Source: Thermoactinomyces vulgaris
GTDB lineage: Bacteria; Bacillota; Bacilli; Thermoactinomycetales; Thermoactinomycetaceae
DNA length: 64,000 bases
Assembly (NCBI RefSeq): GCF_003688725.1
Contig: NZ_REFP01000009.1
Coordinates: 124,001 to 188,000 of the forward strand
Direction: 5' to 3'
Positions 28,977-38,305 of this stretch are shown piece after piece. Below the pieces are notes generated by a model, which saw only the letters and a list, made by a program, of their open reading frames with translations, was not told where the DNA came from and ran no database searches. A program made the position numbers and the translations under genes. Within the stretch, counting starts at the first letter, position 1. Each line of letters opens with the position of its first letter.

Positions 28977-29882
28977 TTAATAATGATATGTATTTTGGTT
29001 ATTTTTCATTAATTGCAGAAACTGGCTTTTGACACTGTGATAGCCGATTTGGTACCATCCGTTTTTCGGATCCCACTTGCCGTATACTTGGACGGCACGC
29101 TTGATTTTATTTGCATCCTGCGGAACCAGCAGTTTCATTGTATATTCTTTTTGTGTGGGTTTGTATTTTGTGAACCGTGTTTTGTAAATGGAAAGAAAAT
29201 ATAAAGTTTTTTCGCCCTGGATTTTGCCTTCTTTCTCAAATTCGCTCAGGACTTTTCCCAGCATCCTGTGATCCGGATGGTAATCCTCGATGCTCATCGT
29301 CCGGAAGTGGGCGTCCGGAAAACGTTGCAAAAGCTCGTCCACAATTTCGCGAATCTCTTGTTCCTGTTCTTCAAACCGGTCGTTTTCAAGATCATAGACA
29401 TGGACGTGATCTTCAGGAATCCCCAAAAGCTTGGCAGACTCTTTGAATTCCCGGACCCGGGCTTCCCCCAGATCGTCCACGGTGAGATAGAGATCCTGGT
29501 AGTGTTCTTTTTCCGGATCATGATATCGCTTGTGCAGAGGGCAATAAACCGGCGTTTTAAAGAGGAAGGGCTCTTGGTCGGAGTCTTTGAATCCGTTGAT
29601 CAAAAAGCGGGCGCGGGAGTGGCCGCCGGGACTCATCAAAACCAAATGCACATCATAGCGCAAGCGGATGTGGTTGACGATGTCGACACCCATGGACAAC
29701 AATTCATCATCGGCATGAGGGACCAAATACACCACTTGCGGCTGGTGAGACAGGTCGGATCCGTCCCCGCTTAACGCATGCAGTTCTTGATCCTCCAGAG
29801 CGGATACTTTGTGAAAAATGAAAAAAGCGGAGAATAAAAGGACGGCCAGCCCTGTGATGATGGGAAACCATTTCCGTTTCAT
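28977..29882 (-). CDS. Membrane-anchored PIG-L family deacetylase
   Basis: A 301-residue protein with an N-terminal membrane anchor (about residues 7-25) and a PIG-L/LmbE zinc hydrolase domain: PHADDE (family PHPDDE) near residue 55 and HPDH further on. The anchor orientation suggests an outward-facing enzyme acting on N-acetylglucosamine-type groups of a cell-surface substrate. The ATG at 29882 is preferred to GTG 29894, since AGGTG lies nine bases upstream. Neighbours give no clue; it is divergent from spo0F. Confidence 0.85.
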   Translation of the reverse strand: MKRKWFPIITGLAVLLFSAFFIFHKVSALEDQELHALSGDGSDLSHQPQVVYLVPHADDELLSMGVDIVNHIRLRYDVHLVLMSPGGHSRARFLINGFKDSDQEPFLFKTPVYCPLHKRYHDPEKEHYQDLYLTVDDLGEARVREFKESAKLLGIPEDHVHVYDLENDRFEEQEQEIREIVDELLQRFPDAHFRTMSIEDYHPDHRMLGKVLSEFEKEGKIQGEKTLYFLSIYKTRFTKYKPTQKEYTMKLLVPQDANKIKRAVQVYGKWDPKNGWYQIGYHSVKSQFLQLMKNNQNTYHY

Positions 29883-30142
29883 GAATGTCTGCACCTACTT
29901 TGTCCAAATAAAACTCTTTTGCAATGAATTTATTATACGATGAAAAGAGTCCCTCTTTTATAAGCTCATTTTAAAATTTAAAGGAATTTTCGTGGGAGAA
30001 GGGGGTGTCGCATTTTTCGCCAAGAAGCAGGAAATAAGTGAAGGAATCGATAAATATTAGTCATAAATCCCTTTTGATGTTCGAAGATGCAAAATGGAAG
30101 CGGGGTTTGCAGGGACGGATCTGAGAGGAGGCAAGAGGTGAA

Positions 30143-30505
30143 ATGGATAAAAAAATACTTGTGGTGGATGATCAATACGGAATCCGACTTTTGCTTCAGG
30201 AAGTGTTCTCCAAGGAAAATGTACATATTTTTCAAGCTTCCAACGGAAAACAGGCACTTGAAATCATACAAGCGGAAAAGCCGGACCTCATATTATTGGA
30301 TATGAAGATGCCGGGAATGGATGGTTTGGAACTGTTAAGGCGTTTGCGGAAGTTTAACACCGAATCGAAGGTGATTATGATGACGGCTTACGGCGAATTG
30401 GATATGGTTGCCGAAGCCAGCCGACTCGGGGCGCTCACCCATTTTACCAAGCCGTTTGACATTGAAGAGCTGCGTACGGAAGTGTTAAAGCAACTGGCAT
30501 CATAA
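30143..30505 (+). CDS. spo0F: Sporulation phosphorelay response regulator Spo0F
   Basis: A 120-residue single-domain receiver that passes phosphate from sporulation kinases to Spo0B. Acidic residues D9-D10, phospho-acceptor D53 in [13 protein letters not shown], then MTAYGELDM and [11 protein letters not shown] match B. subtilis Spo0F closely. The start ATG follows AGGAGG and GAGGTGA. Position before fba is conserved, but here two lysine catabolic genes are inserted between them. No clear sigma-H promoter was found upstream. Confidence 0.95.
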   Translation: MDKKILVVDDQYGIRLLLQEVFSKENVHIFQASNGKQALEIIQAEKPDLILLDMKMPGMDGLELLRRLRKFNTESKVIMMTAYGELDMVAEASRLGALTHFTKPFDIEELRTEVLKQLAS

Positions 30506-30528
30506 TGAGAATAAAGGGGATCATCAGG

Positions 30529-30921
30529 ATGGAAGCAAAAATTCGCTTGCGGATGAGTCAGTCGGATGCACATTACGGGGGCAATCTGGTGGATGGAGCC
30601 CGGGTGATGTCTTTGTTCGGGGATGCCGCGACGGAACTGTTGATACGCCATGATGGCGACGAAGGGTTGTTTGTGGCTTATGACCAAGTGGAATTTTTGG
30701 CTCCTGTTCATGCCGGCGATTTTATCGAAGTGACCGGACGGATCGTCAAAGTGGGAAACACGAGCCGGAAAATGACCTTTGAAGCGGTCAAGGTCATTGA
30801 AGGCGGCATTGACCCCGCTTGCCCGTCCCGTGCCCGGGTGCTCAAGGAGCCGGTGGTGGTTGCCAGAGCTTCCGGAACTTGTGTGGTTCCGAAAAAGAAC
30901 CGGACCGGATCATCGGTTTGA
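30529..30921 (+). CDS. kal: 3-aminobutyryl-CoA ammonia-lyase
   Basis: A 130-residue hotdog-fold protein. Family knowledge: Kal removes ammonia from L-3-aminobutyryl-CoA to give crotonyl-CoA, the last dedicated step of lysine fermentation. The sequence has the family's start ([20 protein letters not shown]) and compact length. ATG 30529 with AGGGGA nine bases upstream is preferred to ATG 30505, which overlaps the spo0F stop. It is 14 bases before kce. Linkage to kce raises confidence; hotdog proteins alone are hard to tell apart. Confidence 0.88.
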   Translation: MEAKIRLRMSQSDAHYGGNLVDGARVMSLFGDAATELLIRHDGDEGLFVAYDQVEFLAPVHAGDFIEVTGRIVKVGNTSRKMTFEAVKVIEGGIDPACPSRARVLKEPVVVARASGTCVVPKKNRTGSSV

Positions 30922-30935
30922 AGGAGGGAGCCGGT

Positions 30936-31760
30936 TTGCAAAAGCTGATCATTACGGCGGCGTTGGTGGGGGCGGAAGTGATGAAAGAGGACACCCCCCA
31001 TCTTCCGGTTACGGCGGATGAAATTGCCGCTCAAGCCGAAGAAGTGAGAGAGGCGGGCGCATCGGTTGTCCATCTTCATGTCCGTGACGAAAACGGCCGT
31101 CCCAGCCAAGATCGTTCGCTTTATCAGGAAGTGATCGAAAAAATTCAAAAACGGACCGATCTCATTGTGCAAGTTTCCACGGGCGGGGCGGTGGGGATGT
31201 CTCCGGATGAGAGGTTGCAGCCCCTTTCTTTGCGTCCGGAGATGGCCACGTTGACAACGGGAACCGTCAATTTCGGTCGGGAAGTGTTCATGAATTCTCC
31301 CGCGCATCTCACCCGATTTGCGGAAGAATTTGAACGGTACGGGGTCCGGCCTGAATTTGAAATCTTTGATGTGGGAATGATAGCTAATGCCTTGAAGCTT
31401 GTGAAAGAAGGCTATTTTACCGGTCATCTTCATTTTGATTTCGTGATGGGGGTTCCCGGTGCGATTCCGGCCACGGCGGAAAACCTGCTCCATTTGATCC
31501 GCCAGTTGCCGGAAGGGGCGACCTGGACGGTGGCGGGAATCGGGAGGCACCAATTGCCCATGGCTGCACTCGGCGTGATTTTGGGAGGGCATGTACGCGT
31601 CGGTTTGGAAGACAACATTTATTACCGGAAAGGGGAACTGGCAACCAATGTCCGGCTGGTCGAGCGCGTGGTCCGGATTGCCGGGGAACTGGAGCGGAAG
31701 GTGGCAACCCCGGATGACGCCAGACAAATATTGCATTTAACAAAGAGTCGGTTTTATTAA
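30936..31760 (+). CDS. kce: 3-keto-5-aminohexanoate cleavage enzyme
   Basis: A 274-residue zinc enzyme (BKACE family) that reacts 5-amino-3-oxohexanoate with acetyl-CoA to give acetoacetate and 3-aminobutyryl-CoA. Zinc ligands are visible as HLH in VVHLHVRDENG and a glutamate in VGLEDNIYY. The TTG start at 30936 has AAGGAGGG eight bases upstream. Together with kal it completes the pathway started by the kam operon 23 kb upstream. Other BKACE members use other keto acids; the kal neighbour supports this substrate. Confidence 0.92.
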   Translation: MQKLIITAALVGAEVMKEDTPHLPVTADEIAAQAEEVREAGASVVHLHVRDENGRPSQDRSLYQEVIEKIQKRTDLIVQVSTGGAVGMSPDERLQPLSLRPEMATLTTGTVNFGREVFMNSPAHLTRFAEEFERYGVRPEFEIFDVGMIANALKLVKEGYFTGHLHFDFVMGVPGAIPATAENLLHLIRQLPEGATWTVAGIGRHQLPMAALGVILGGHVRVGLEDNIYYRKGELATNVRLVERVVRIAGELERKVATPDDARQILHLTKSRFY

Positions 31761-31847
31761 GGAAGTGCATCTCTTTCTACCCAATCCTCCGATCAAGTGT
31801 TATAATGTCAAAATGATGATTTTTTGAACTGAAGGAGGCTACATATC

Positions 31848-32702
31848 ATGCCACTTGTATCGATGAATGCCTTTTTGCCGCAAGCCAAAAAAGAAGGTTT
31901 TGCTGTCGGGCAATTTAATGTAAACAACCTGGAATTCGTGCAAGCCATTATCGAAGCCGGGAAAGAAGAACGTTCCCCGCTCATTTTCGGAGCCAGTGAA
32001 GGTGCCATCCGCTACATGGGGTTGAACAACGTGGTGGCATTGGCCAAAGCCGCTGCGGAAGAAGCTGATGTACCCGTCGCCCTTCATCTGGACCACGGAA
32101 GCAGCTTTGAAGTGGTGATGAAATGTATCCGGGCCGGATTTTCTTCGGTGATGTTCGACGGTTCCCATTATCCGTTTGAAGAAAACATCCGCCTGACCAA
32201 AAAAGTGGTCGAAGCTGCCCATGCCGTGGGGGTATCTGTGGAAGGAGAATTGGGAACCATTGGTGGTGTGGAAGACGATTTGAACGTTTCCGAAGAAGAT
32301 GCCGCATTGGCGGATCCGGAGCAAGCCATCCGCTTCTGGGAAGAAACCAAAGTGGACGCGATGGCGATTGCGGTGGGAACGGCTCATGGCATGTATAAAG
32401 GAGAGCCGAAAATCCGCTACGACATCATTGAAAAAGTTGCCAGCCAAATTGAAGCTCCGATTGTTCTGCACGGCGGTTCTGGCGTGCCGGACGAATCCAT
32501 CCAAAAAGCCGTTTCCCTGGGTGTCGGAAAAATTAATGTGAATACGGAAAACCAAGTTGCCATGGTGAAAGTGGTTCGTGAGTTGCTGGATAAAAACCCG
32601 GATATGATCGATCCGCGCAAATACCTCGGGCCGGCCCGCGAAGCCATCAAAGAAACCGTTAAAGCAAAAATGCGTTTGTTTGGAAGCTCCGGCAAAGCGT
32701 AA
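31848..32702 (+). CDS. fba: Class II fructose-bisphosphate aldolase
   Basis: A 284-residue zinc aldolase of glycolysis and gluconeogenesis. Metal and catalytic residues fall in VALHLDHGSSFE, VEGELGTIGG and IVLHGGSGVP. The ATG at 31848 has AAGGAGG nine bases upstream. A TATAAT at 31800-31805 could be its own promoter. It precedes fsa by 34 bases, as in B. subtilis. Confidence 0.97.
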   Translation: MPLVSMNAFLPQAKKEGFAVGQFNVNNLEFVQAIIEAGKEERSPLIFGASEGAIRYMGLNNVVALAKAAAEEADVPVALHLDHGSSFEVVMKCIRAGFSSVMFDGSHYPFEENIRLTKKVVEAAHAVGVSVEGELGTIGGVEDDLNVSEEDAALADPEQAIRFWEETKVDAMAIAVGTAHGMYKGEPKIRYDIIEKVASQIEAPIVLHGGSGVPDESIQKAVSLGVGKINVNTENQVAMVKVVRELLDKNPDMIDPRKYLGPAREAIKETVKAKMRLFGSSGKA

Positions 32703-32736
32703 GCGATTGAACAATTATGGTTAGAAGGTGGTTGCG

Positions 32737-33384
32737 ATGAAATTTTTTTTAGATACGGCCATTGTTGATGAAATTCGCCAGGTTCATGAATGGGGACTGT
32801 TGTCCGGGGTAACCACCAATCCCAGCCTCATTGCCAAATCAGGACGGGATTTTGAAGAAGTGCTCAAAGAAATCACGGAGATCGTGGACGGTTCGGTCAG
32901 CGCGGAGGTCCTCAGCCGTGACGCGCAAGGGATGATTGAAGAAGGAGAGCGTCTCGCTTCGATTTCGGACCAGGTGACGATTAAAGTCCCGATGACCGTA
33001 GAAGGATTAAAAGCCGTCAATCATTTTGCCAAAAAAGGGATCCATACCAACGTCACTTTGATTTTTTCCGCCAACCAGGCCTTGATGGCTGCCCGGGCCG
33101 GAGCCACCTATGTCAGCCCCTTTATCGGCCGTCTGGATGATATCAGCCAGGACGGAATGCAATTGATCCGGCAAGTGGCTGAGATTTTCCGGATTCACGA
33201 CATTTCCTCACAAATCATTGCGGCCAGCATCCGTCATCCGGTGCATGTGACGCAAGCGGCCCTGAACGGGGCACATATTGCCACCTTGCCGTATAAGGTG
33301 TTGGAACAAATGGTTCGTCACCCATTGACGGATCAAGGGATTGAAAAGTTTGAGGCCGATTGGGAAAAAGTGAAACAATCTTGA
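32737..33384 (+). CDS. fsa: Fructose-6-phosphate aldolase / transaldolase-like protein
   Basis: A 215-residue small transaldolase-family protein (B. subtilis YwjH/Tal type). The Schiff-base lysine is expected in VTIKVPMT, with [13 protein letters not shown] near the start and [12 protein letters not shown]. The ATG at 32737 has AAGGTG six bases upstream; GTG 32728 is inside that site. It probably acts in the non-oxidative pentose phosphate branch with fba. Substrate choice between transaldolase and aldolase cannot be decided here. Confidence 0.93.
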   Translation: MKFFLDTAIVDEIRQVHEWGLLSGVTTNPSLIAKSGRDFEEVLKEITEIVDGSVSAEVLSRDAQGMIEEGERLASISDQVTIKVPMTVEGLKAVNHFAKKGIHTNVTLIFSANQALMAARAGATYVSPFIGRLDDISQDGMQLIRQVAEIFRIHDISSQIIAASIRHPVHVTQAALNGAHIATLPYKVLEQMVRHPLTDQGIEKFEADWEKVKQS

Positions 33385-33705
33385 TCGCAGACGGGTTTGG
33401 CCGGGAAGGAATCTCCCGGCCGGACTCCCCTTTTAACCGGTACATTCCTATTTTTGGGATTTTTCACTCTACTGTTTTTGATAGTCATGATTTATAAATA
33501 TCTTCGTCGTTCCCTCGCATTTTCTGTGCACAACCACTTTGTGTTCTCGTGATTTTCTTCACCGAAAAGGCGTTTCCTCCATCGAGATATCAAAAAATTG
33601 ATCCATCCCCGTACAATCGTGTAACATATATCATAAATATGTTACTCTGATTGGGAGTTTTGTTGTCATTTTGATGTTTATTTTAAACAGGTGAGGGGAT
33701 CGATC
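33385..33705. other. Intergenic region between fsa and glpX (no gene seen)
   Basis: About 320 bases. It holds a stem GGCCGGGA/TCCCGGCC (33399-33406 with 33414-33421) followed by a short T run at 33431-33434, probably a weak terminator for fsa, then an AT-rich stretch and the inverted repeat listed next. B. subtilis has murAB at this position; no trace of it is visible. Confidence 0.7.
33621..33645. promoter_or_regulatory. 25-bp inverted repeat upstream of glpX
   Basis: GTAACATAT and ATATGTTAC flank a 7-base centre. It starts 85 bases before the glpX ATG and has no T run, so an operator is more likely than a terminator. The binding protein is unknown. Confidence 0.5.
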
Positions 33706-34668
33706 ATGGAAAGAAGTTTAACGATGGAACTGGTGCGTGTGACCGAGGCGGCCGCTATTGCTTCCGCACGGTGGATGGGCTGCGGCAAGAAAGACGAAGC
33801 GGATGAAGCGGCAACAGAAGCGATGCGCAAAGTGTTTGACACGATTCCGATGCGCGGGACGGTTGTCATCGGCGAGGGAGAAATGGATGAGGCCCCGATG
33901 CTATACATTGGAGAAAAAGTGGGCTTGGGTTATCTCCCGGAAGTGGATGTGGCGGTGGACCCGCTTGAGGGCACCAATATTGTCGCTAAAGGTTTGTGGA
34001 ATGCGCTGTCGGTGGTGGCGATTTCCGACAGCGGCGGATTGTTGCATGCCCCCGACATGTATATGGATAAAATTGCCGTGGGGCCGCAAGCCGTTGGACA
34101 AGTTGATATTGATGCGCCGGTGGAGGATAATTTGAAGGCGGTTGCCAAAGCAACCGGCAAGGATGTCGAAGATTTGGTGGCGGTGGTGCTTGACCGCCCG
34201 CGACATGCGAAACTGATCGAGGATATCCGCAAAGCGGGGGCGCGGATCAAGTTGATTCCGGACGGGGACGTGGCTGCGGCGATTCATACCGGATTTCCCG
34301 ACACCGGGGTGGATATTTTGTTCGGGGCCGGCGGTGCTCCGGAAGGGGTTTTGTCTGCCGTTGCATTAAAATGCTTGGGCGGGGAAATCCAAGGCCGGCT
34401 GTTGCCGGAAAATGAGGAGCAATATAACCGCTGTGTTCAAATGGGGATCAGTGATCCGGGCAAAGTCTTGCGAATGGAAGATTTGGTCAAGGGGGATGAT
34501 GCGATTTTTGCAGCGACTGGGGTGACGGACGGCGAATTGTTGAAAGGCGTCCGTTACAAAGGAAACCTGGCCAAAACCCATTCGTTGGTGATGCGTGCAA
34601 AAACCGGAACCATCCGTTTCATGGACGGAACGCATAAACTTGAGAAAAAACCAAATCTTATTTTATAA
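33706..34668 (+). CDS. glpX: Class II fructose-1,6-bisphosphatase
   Basis: A 320-residue gluconeogenic phosphatase. Metal-binding segments [11 protein letters not shown] and [15 protein letters not shown] match the GlpX family. The ATG at 33706 is seven bases after GGTGAGGGG; the upstream GTG at 33691 is part of that site. It lies before rho as in B. subtilis (ywjI). Confidence 0.96.
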   Translation: MERSLTMELVRVTEAAAIASARWMGCGKKDEADEAATEAMRKVFDTIPMRGTVVIGEGEMDEAPMLYIGEKVGLGYLPEVDVAVDPLEGTNIVAKGLWNALSVVAISDSGGLLHAPDMYMDKIAVGPQAVGQVDIDAPVEDNLKAVAKATGKDVEDLVAVVLDRPRHAKLIEDIRKAGARIKLIPDGDVAAAIHTGFPDTGVDILFGAGGAPEGVLSAVALKCLGGEIQGRLLPENEEQYNRCVQMGISDPGKVLRMEDLVKGDDAIFAATGVTDGELLKGVRYKGNLAKTHSLVMRAKTGTIRFMDGTHKLEKKPNLIL

Positions 34669-34675
34669 TTTTCTC

Positions 34676-34708
34676 CTCTTCCTCTTTCTGATCCGGAAAG
34701 AGGAAGAG
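34676..34708 (+). other. Hairpin between glpX and rho
   Basis: A perfect 13-bp stem (CTCTTCCTCTTTC with GAAAGAGGAAGAG) and a 7-base loop. It is followed by AATTTC, not a real T run, so it is not a standard terminator. It may protect or regulate the rho mRNA. Confidence 0.6.
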
Positions 34709-34740
34709 AATTTCAATAGAATCGTGTGGTGATGCGACAC

Positions 34741-36012
34741 ATGGAGCTCACGTTAAGTGATTTGGAAAATCGCCGCTTGGTGGATTTGTATAAGCTGGCG
34801 AAAGAATATCAAATTCCGTACTATTCACAGATGAAAAAGAAAGAATTGATTTTTGCGATTTTAAAAGCCAAGGCGGAAAAAGACGGATATATGTTTATGG
34901 AGGGTGTGCTGGACATCCTTTCCGAGGGATACGGTTTTTTAAGGCCGATTAATTTCCTTCCGTCCTCCGAGGATATTTACATCTCCGCTTCACAAATCCG
35001 CCGCTTTGATTTGCGGTCCGGAGATCTGGTGTCCGGTAAAGTCCGGCCTCCGAAAGAAAATGAGCGTTATTTTGGATTGCTTCATGTAGAAGCAGTCAAT
35101 GGCGAAGACCCCGACATTGCTGCGGAAAGGCTCCACTTTGCTGCGCTTACTCCTCTTTACCCGCAGAAACGTCTCTTTTTGGAAACCACCCCAGATCGGA
35201 TTTCAACGCGGATGATGGATTTGATCGCCCCGGTCGGTTTGGGACAGCGCGGTTTGATCGTCGCTCAGCCCAAAGCCGGCAAAACGATGCTGTTAAAAGA
35301 AATTGCCAATAGTATTACCACCAATCACCCGGATATCGAATTGTTCGTCCTGTTGATTGACGAACGGCCCGAAGAAGTGACGGACATGCAGCGGTCCGTG
35401 GATGCGGAAGTGGTGAGTTCCACTTTTGATGAGTTGCCGGAAAACCATGTTAAAGTGGCGGAGCTGGTTTTGGAAAGAGCCCAACGTCTGGTGGAACACA
35501 AAAAAGATGTGGTCATTTTGCTGGATAGTATTACACGCTTGGCACGGGCCTATAACCTGGTGATTCCCCCGAGCGGACGGACTTTGTCCGGCGGAATCGA
35601 TCCGGCTGCTTTGCACCGGCCGAAAAGATTTTTCGGTGCCGCTCGCAACGTGGAAGAAGGCGGCAGCTTGACCATTTTGGCGACGGCGCTGGTGGATACC
35701 GGGTCGCGGATGGATGATGTGATTTATGAGGAATTTAAGGGAACGGGGAACATGGAACTTCATTTGGACCGCCGTCTGGCCGAGCGCAGAATTTTCCCGG
35801 CCATTGACATCCGCCGCTCCGGAACGCGCCGTGAGGAATTGTTGCTCAGCAAGACCGAACTGGAAAAGTTGTGGATGATTCGCAAGTCATTGAATGATTC
35901 TTCTGATTATACAGAAGCTATGGTGAAACGGTTGAAAAACACCGAGTCGAATGAGGAATTCCTCGCTTCGATCGAGTTCAAGTCCCATCGCACCAAGACA
36001 TCGGTCTCTTAA
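34741..36012 (+). CDS. rho: Transcription termination factor Rho
   Basis: A 423-residue hexameric RNA helicase. The N-terminal Rho domain, the RNA-binding cold-shock-like fold ([24 protein letters not shown]) and the ATPase with Walker A PKAGKTML are clear, as is [21 protein letters not shown] prefer ATG 34741, seven bases after GGTGAT, from alignment with B. subtilis Rho; GTG 34726 and ATG 34732 are alternatives. Confidence 0.96.
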   Translation: MELTLSDLENRRLVDLYKLAKEYQIPYYSQMKKKELIFAILKAKAEKDGYMFMEGVLDILSEGYGFLRPINFLPSSEDIYISASQIRRFDLRSGDLVSGKVRPPKENERYFGLLHVEAVNGEDPDIAAERLHFAALTPLYPQKRLFLETTPDRISTRMMDLIAPVGLGQRGLIVAQPKAGKTMLLKEIANSITTNHPDIELFVLLIDERPEEVTDMQRSVDAEVVSSTFDELPENHVKVAELVLERAQRLVEHKKDVVILLDSITRLARAYNLVIPPSGRTLSGGIDPAALHRPKRFFGAARNVEEGGSLTILATALVDTGSRMDDVIYEEFKGTGNMELHLDRRLAERRIFPAIDIRRSGTRREELLLSKTELEKLWMIRKSLNDSSDYTEAMVKRLKNTESNEEFLASIEFKSHRTKTSVS

Positions 36013-36104
36013 CGCCGGCTTGTTGTCATATTAAAGAAATTCCTCACATAAAGATAAAACCGGGTGAACTTCACCCCATCCATTATCTTCTGTGAGGTGC
36101 TAAA

Positions 36105-37091
36105 ATGTCTTCAAAACGTGCCTTATTGGCTTCTTCCTTAGCCATCTGTTCAACATCGGCTTCATGGATGATGGGGACGGATAAGCATCCGGTTTATGCC
36201 CGGGAATTGGCCGATGGAGCTGATCCGGAACCGGAGAAGGAGCAGATTGCACAGGAAGCAATGTACCAATTTTTAAGCCCCATTTCTCAGGTTGCCGAGG
36301 GGAATTTGGCTGCCACGGTGGAGACAAAGCCTCTCACTTATCGTGTGCAAAAGGGGGATACGCTGTCACAGATCGGCCGATTGTTCGGAATCCCTCATCA
36401 AGAGCTGGTCCGGTTCAACCGGTTGGAAAACCCGGACTTGTTATACATTGGTCAGGAGATCAAAATTCCTTTGGCGAAAAAATGGGTTCGCTTGGAGTCC
36501 GGGGATACCTTGTCGGCTTTGGCCGAGACGTACCATACATCCCGTGAACTGTTGCTTTATTTGAACCCGAAGCTGAAGGAGGCCCCGCTCACGTATGCCG
36601 GGCAACTCATTGCCGTTCCCGAGAAATGGAGGGAAAGCATTCCGGGGTCATGGCCGAAAAAAGCGGATGCGAACAAAAAGAAAAAGAATACGATCCGGTT
36701 GGCAGACCGTGAAGGGGCTTATGTGTTCCGGTGGCCGGTCAATGGGCAGATCACCAGCAATTTCGGCTGGCGAAACGGCCGTCAGCATAAAGGGATTGAT
36801 ATTTGGAACGCAAAGAAAGCCAAAGCTGAAATTTGTGCATCGTTAAGCGGAGTCGTGATCCAGGCGGGTTATTCCGGATCTTACGGAAATCTTGTGGTCA
36901 TTGACCATGGCGGCGGATGGGTCACTTATTATGCACATCTCAGCCAAATTTTGGTCAGCAAAGGCCAGGAGATTGAAACAGGGAACGTTTTGGGGATGAT
37001 GGGACAGACCGGTCGTGCCACGGGTTATCATTTGCATTTTGAGGTTCGCAAAAACGGGAAAGCGATTAATCCCTTGCGGGTTTTAAAATAA
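36105..37091 (+). CDS. Secreted LysM and M23 family peptidoglycan endopeptidase
   Basis: A 328-residue protein with a signal-like N-terminus (about 1-32), two LysM repeats (about 78-121 and 127-170, starting TYRVQKGDTLSQI and VRLESGDTLSAL) and a C-terminal M23 metallopeptidase (about 215-325). Zinc ligands are visible as HKGID and HLHFEV. It should cleave peptide cross-links in the wall, either in growth or spore formation. Its 5' region has GAGGTG before the ATG. It resembles SpoIIQ-like or LytH-like hydrolases in layout, but no specific match is claimed. Confidence 0.9.
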   Translation: MSSKRALLASSLAICSTSASWMMGTDKHPVYARELADGADPEPEKEQIAQEAMYQFLSPISQVAEGNLAATVETKPLTYRVQKGDTLSQIGRLFGIPHQELVRFNRLENPDLLYIGQEIKIPLAKKWVRLESGDTLSALAETYHTSRELLLYLNPKLKEAPLTYAGQLIAVPEKWRESIPGSWPKKADANKKKKNTIRLADREGAYVFRWPVNGQITSNFGWRNGRQHKGIDIWNAKKAKAEICASLSGVVIQAGYSGSYGNLVVIDHGGGWVTYYAHLSQILVSKGQEIETGNVLGMMGQTGRATGYHLHFEVRKNGKAINPLRVLK

Positions 37092-37123
37092 CTTGCTCTC
37101 ATATTGGTTTATTTTTATGGAAG

Positions 37124-37159
37124 GGCACACTCTCCTGAAACCGGAGAGTGTGCCTTTTT
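37124..37159 (+). terminator. Terminator after the M23 peptidase gene
   Basis: A perfect 12-bp stem GGCACACTCTCC/GGAGAGTGTGCC with a 7-base loop and five T residues. Confidence 0.94.
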
Positions 37160-37194
37160 AAACGGCCGGTTGCGACGGGGGCTGGTCTCTTTTC

Positions 37195-37224
37195 TTGCTT
37201 TCTCATCATCAAACGTGCTATAAT
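37195..37224 (+). promoter_or_regulatory. Promoter of rpmE
   Basis: TTGCTT (37195-37200), 18 bases, TATAAT (37219-37224) with an extended TGC just before the -10. It is 57 bases upstream of the rpmE start. Confidence 0.75.
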
Positions 37225-37280
37225 ACACCAGTGGTTCTAAATGTACGTATGGAAGCGGCATTAGGAAAGAGGTGAGACGA

Positions 37281-37481
37281 ATGAAACAAGGAATTCATCC
37301 GGAATACAAATTGACCAAAGTCACCTGTGCGTGTGGAAATACATTTGAAACCGGATCGACCGTTGAAAACTTGAGGGTGGATATTTGCTCAGAATGTCAT
37401 CCGTTTTTCACCGGGAAACAAAAAATGGTCAGTGCAGGTGGGCGTATCGATCGCTTCAAAAAGAAATACAACCTCAAATAA
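37281..37481 (+). CDS. rpmE: 50S ribosomal protein L31, zinc-binding type
   Basis: A 66-residue ribosomal protein. The cysteines CAC and CSEC (four-cysteine zinc form) identify the RpmE rather than the YtiA type, so it can serve as a zinc store. ATG 37281 has GAGGTGA upstream. It has its own promoter and terminator. Confidence 0.97.
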   Translation: MKQGIHPEYKLTKVTCACGNTFETGSTVENLRVDICSECHPFFTGKQKMVSAGGRIDRFKKKYNLK

Positions 37482-37495
37482 TATCCTGGCAAGTC

Positions 37496-37525
37496 AGGCA
37501 AGCAGAAAATCGGGCTTGCCTTTTT
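37496..37525 (+). terminator. Terminator after rpmE
   Basis: Stem AGGCAAGC/GCTTGCCT with a 10-base loop and a T run. Confidence 0.9.
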
Positions 37526-37582
37526 ATTTTTCATTCAGCAAACTTGAGACTGTGTATGTTAAAATAAAGAGAGTTTGCTTGG

Positions 37583-37608
37583 GCATCCAGAAGGGCTGGG
37601 TGCTTTTT
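37583..37608 (+). terminator. Second terminator-like hairpin, in the tdk leader
   Basis: Stem GCATCCAG/CTGGGTGC (one G-U pair) and TTTTT, 56 bases before tdk and well past the rpmE terminator. A possible -10 (TAAAAT, 37560-37565) lies just upstream, so it may act as an attenuator for tdk. Confidence 0.6.
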
Positions 37609-37663
37609 CTTTGTGTAAAGAAATGGATTGAGCATCAATTTTTCGGGAGTTGGAGGAACAACA

Positions 37664-38278
37664 ATGAGAGATATTCATCCATTAAGTGGTGATCACAGCG
37701 GCTGGATTGAAGTGATTTGCGGCGGGATGTTTTCCGGAAAAAGCGAAGAGTTGATCCGCCGGATCCGCCGTGCCAAAATTGCCAGGCAGAAAGTGGCCGC
37801 CTTTAAACCGGCCATTGATGACCGCTACCATCAAGAAGCGATCGCATCACACAATGGTTTGATGGCGGATGCCCGTCCGGTGAAAAGTGCAAGTGAAATT
37901 CCCGGATTGCTGGAAGAAAATGTGGATGTGGTGGCCATTGACGAGATTCAGTTTTTTGAACCCGAAATCGTCGATATTTGCCAGCAGTTGGCCGATCAGG
38001 GAAAACGGGTGATTTGTGCCGGATTGGATCAGGATTTTCGGGGAAAGCCGTTTGGCCCGACTCCGGTGTTGTTGGCTGTGGCGGAATATGTGACAAAATT
38101 GCAGGCCATTTGTGTAAAATGCGGAGGTCCGGCAAGCCGCACCCAGAGGCTGATCGATGGACGTCCGGCTGCCATTGATGATCCGGTGATCCAAGTCGGG
38201 GCCAAAGAACAATATGAAGCCCGTTGCCGGCACTGCCATGAGGTGTTGAGACAGAAAGAAGGGATTCTTGAAATATAA
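37664..38278 (+). CDS. tdk: Thymidine kinase
   Basis: A 204-residue type II thymidine kinase for pyrimidine salvage. The P-loop is [10 protein letters not shown]; the DEIQFF segment and the zinc pairs CVKC and CRHC are present. ATG 37664 has GGAGGA six bases upstream; the in-frame TTG at 37628 lacks support. Position between rpmE and prfA is conserved in Bacillus. Confidence 0.96.
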   Translation: MRDIHPLSGDHSGWIEVICGGMFSGKSEELIRRIRRAKIARQKVAAFKPAIDDRYHQEAIASHNGLMADARPVKSASEIPGLLEENVDVVAIDEIQFFEPEIVDICQQLADQGKRVICAGLDQDFRGKPFGPTPVLLAVAEYVTKLQAICVKCGGPASRTQRLIDGRPAAIDDPVIQVGAKEQYEARCRHCHEVLRQKEGILEI

Positions 38279-38305
38279 AAAACCCGCCGTTTGGAGACGG
38301 GGGTT
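38277..38305 (-). terminator. Terminator of the CPBP gene (reverse strand), possibly bidirectional
   Basis: Stem AACCC(G)CCGT/ACGGGGGTT with a bulge. On the reverse strand it is followed by TTTTTT (38277-38282), suiting the gene that ends at 38304; it also lies directly after the tdk stop. Confidence 0.65.

Noticed and set aside
30029-30047. Sigma-H-like promoter for spo0F (AGGAAAT ... GGAAT)
   Set aside because: The spacer between the two boxes is about half the required length.
30095-30110. Sigma-54-like element upstream of spo0F-kal-kce (TGGAAG ... TTTGC)
   Set aside because: The GG to GC gap is 11 bases instead of 10 and the -24 box is poor. Sigma-54 spacing is strict, so it is not listed as a promoter.
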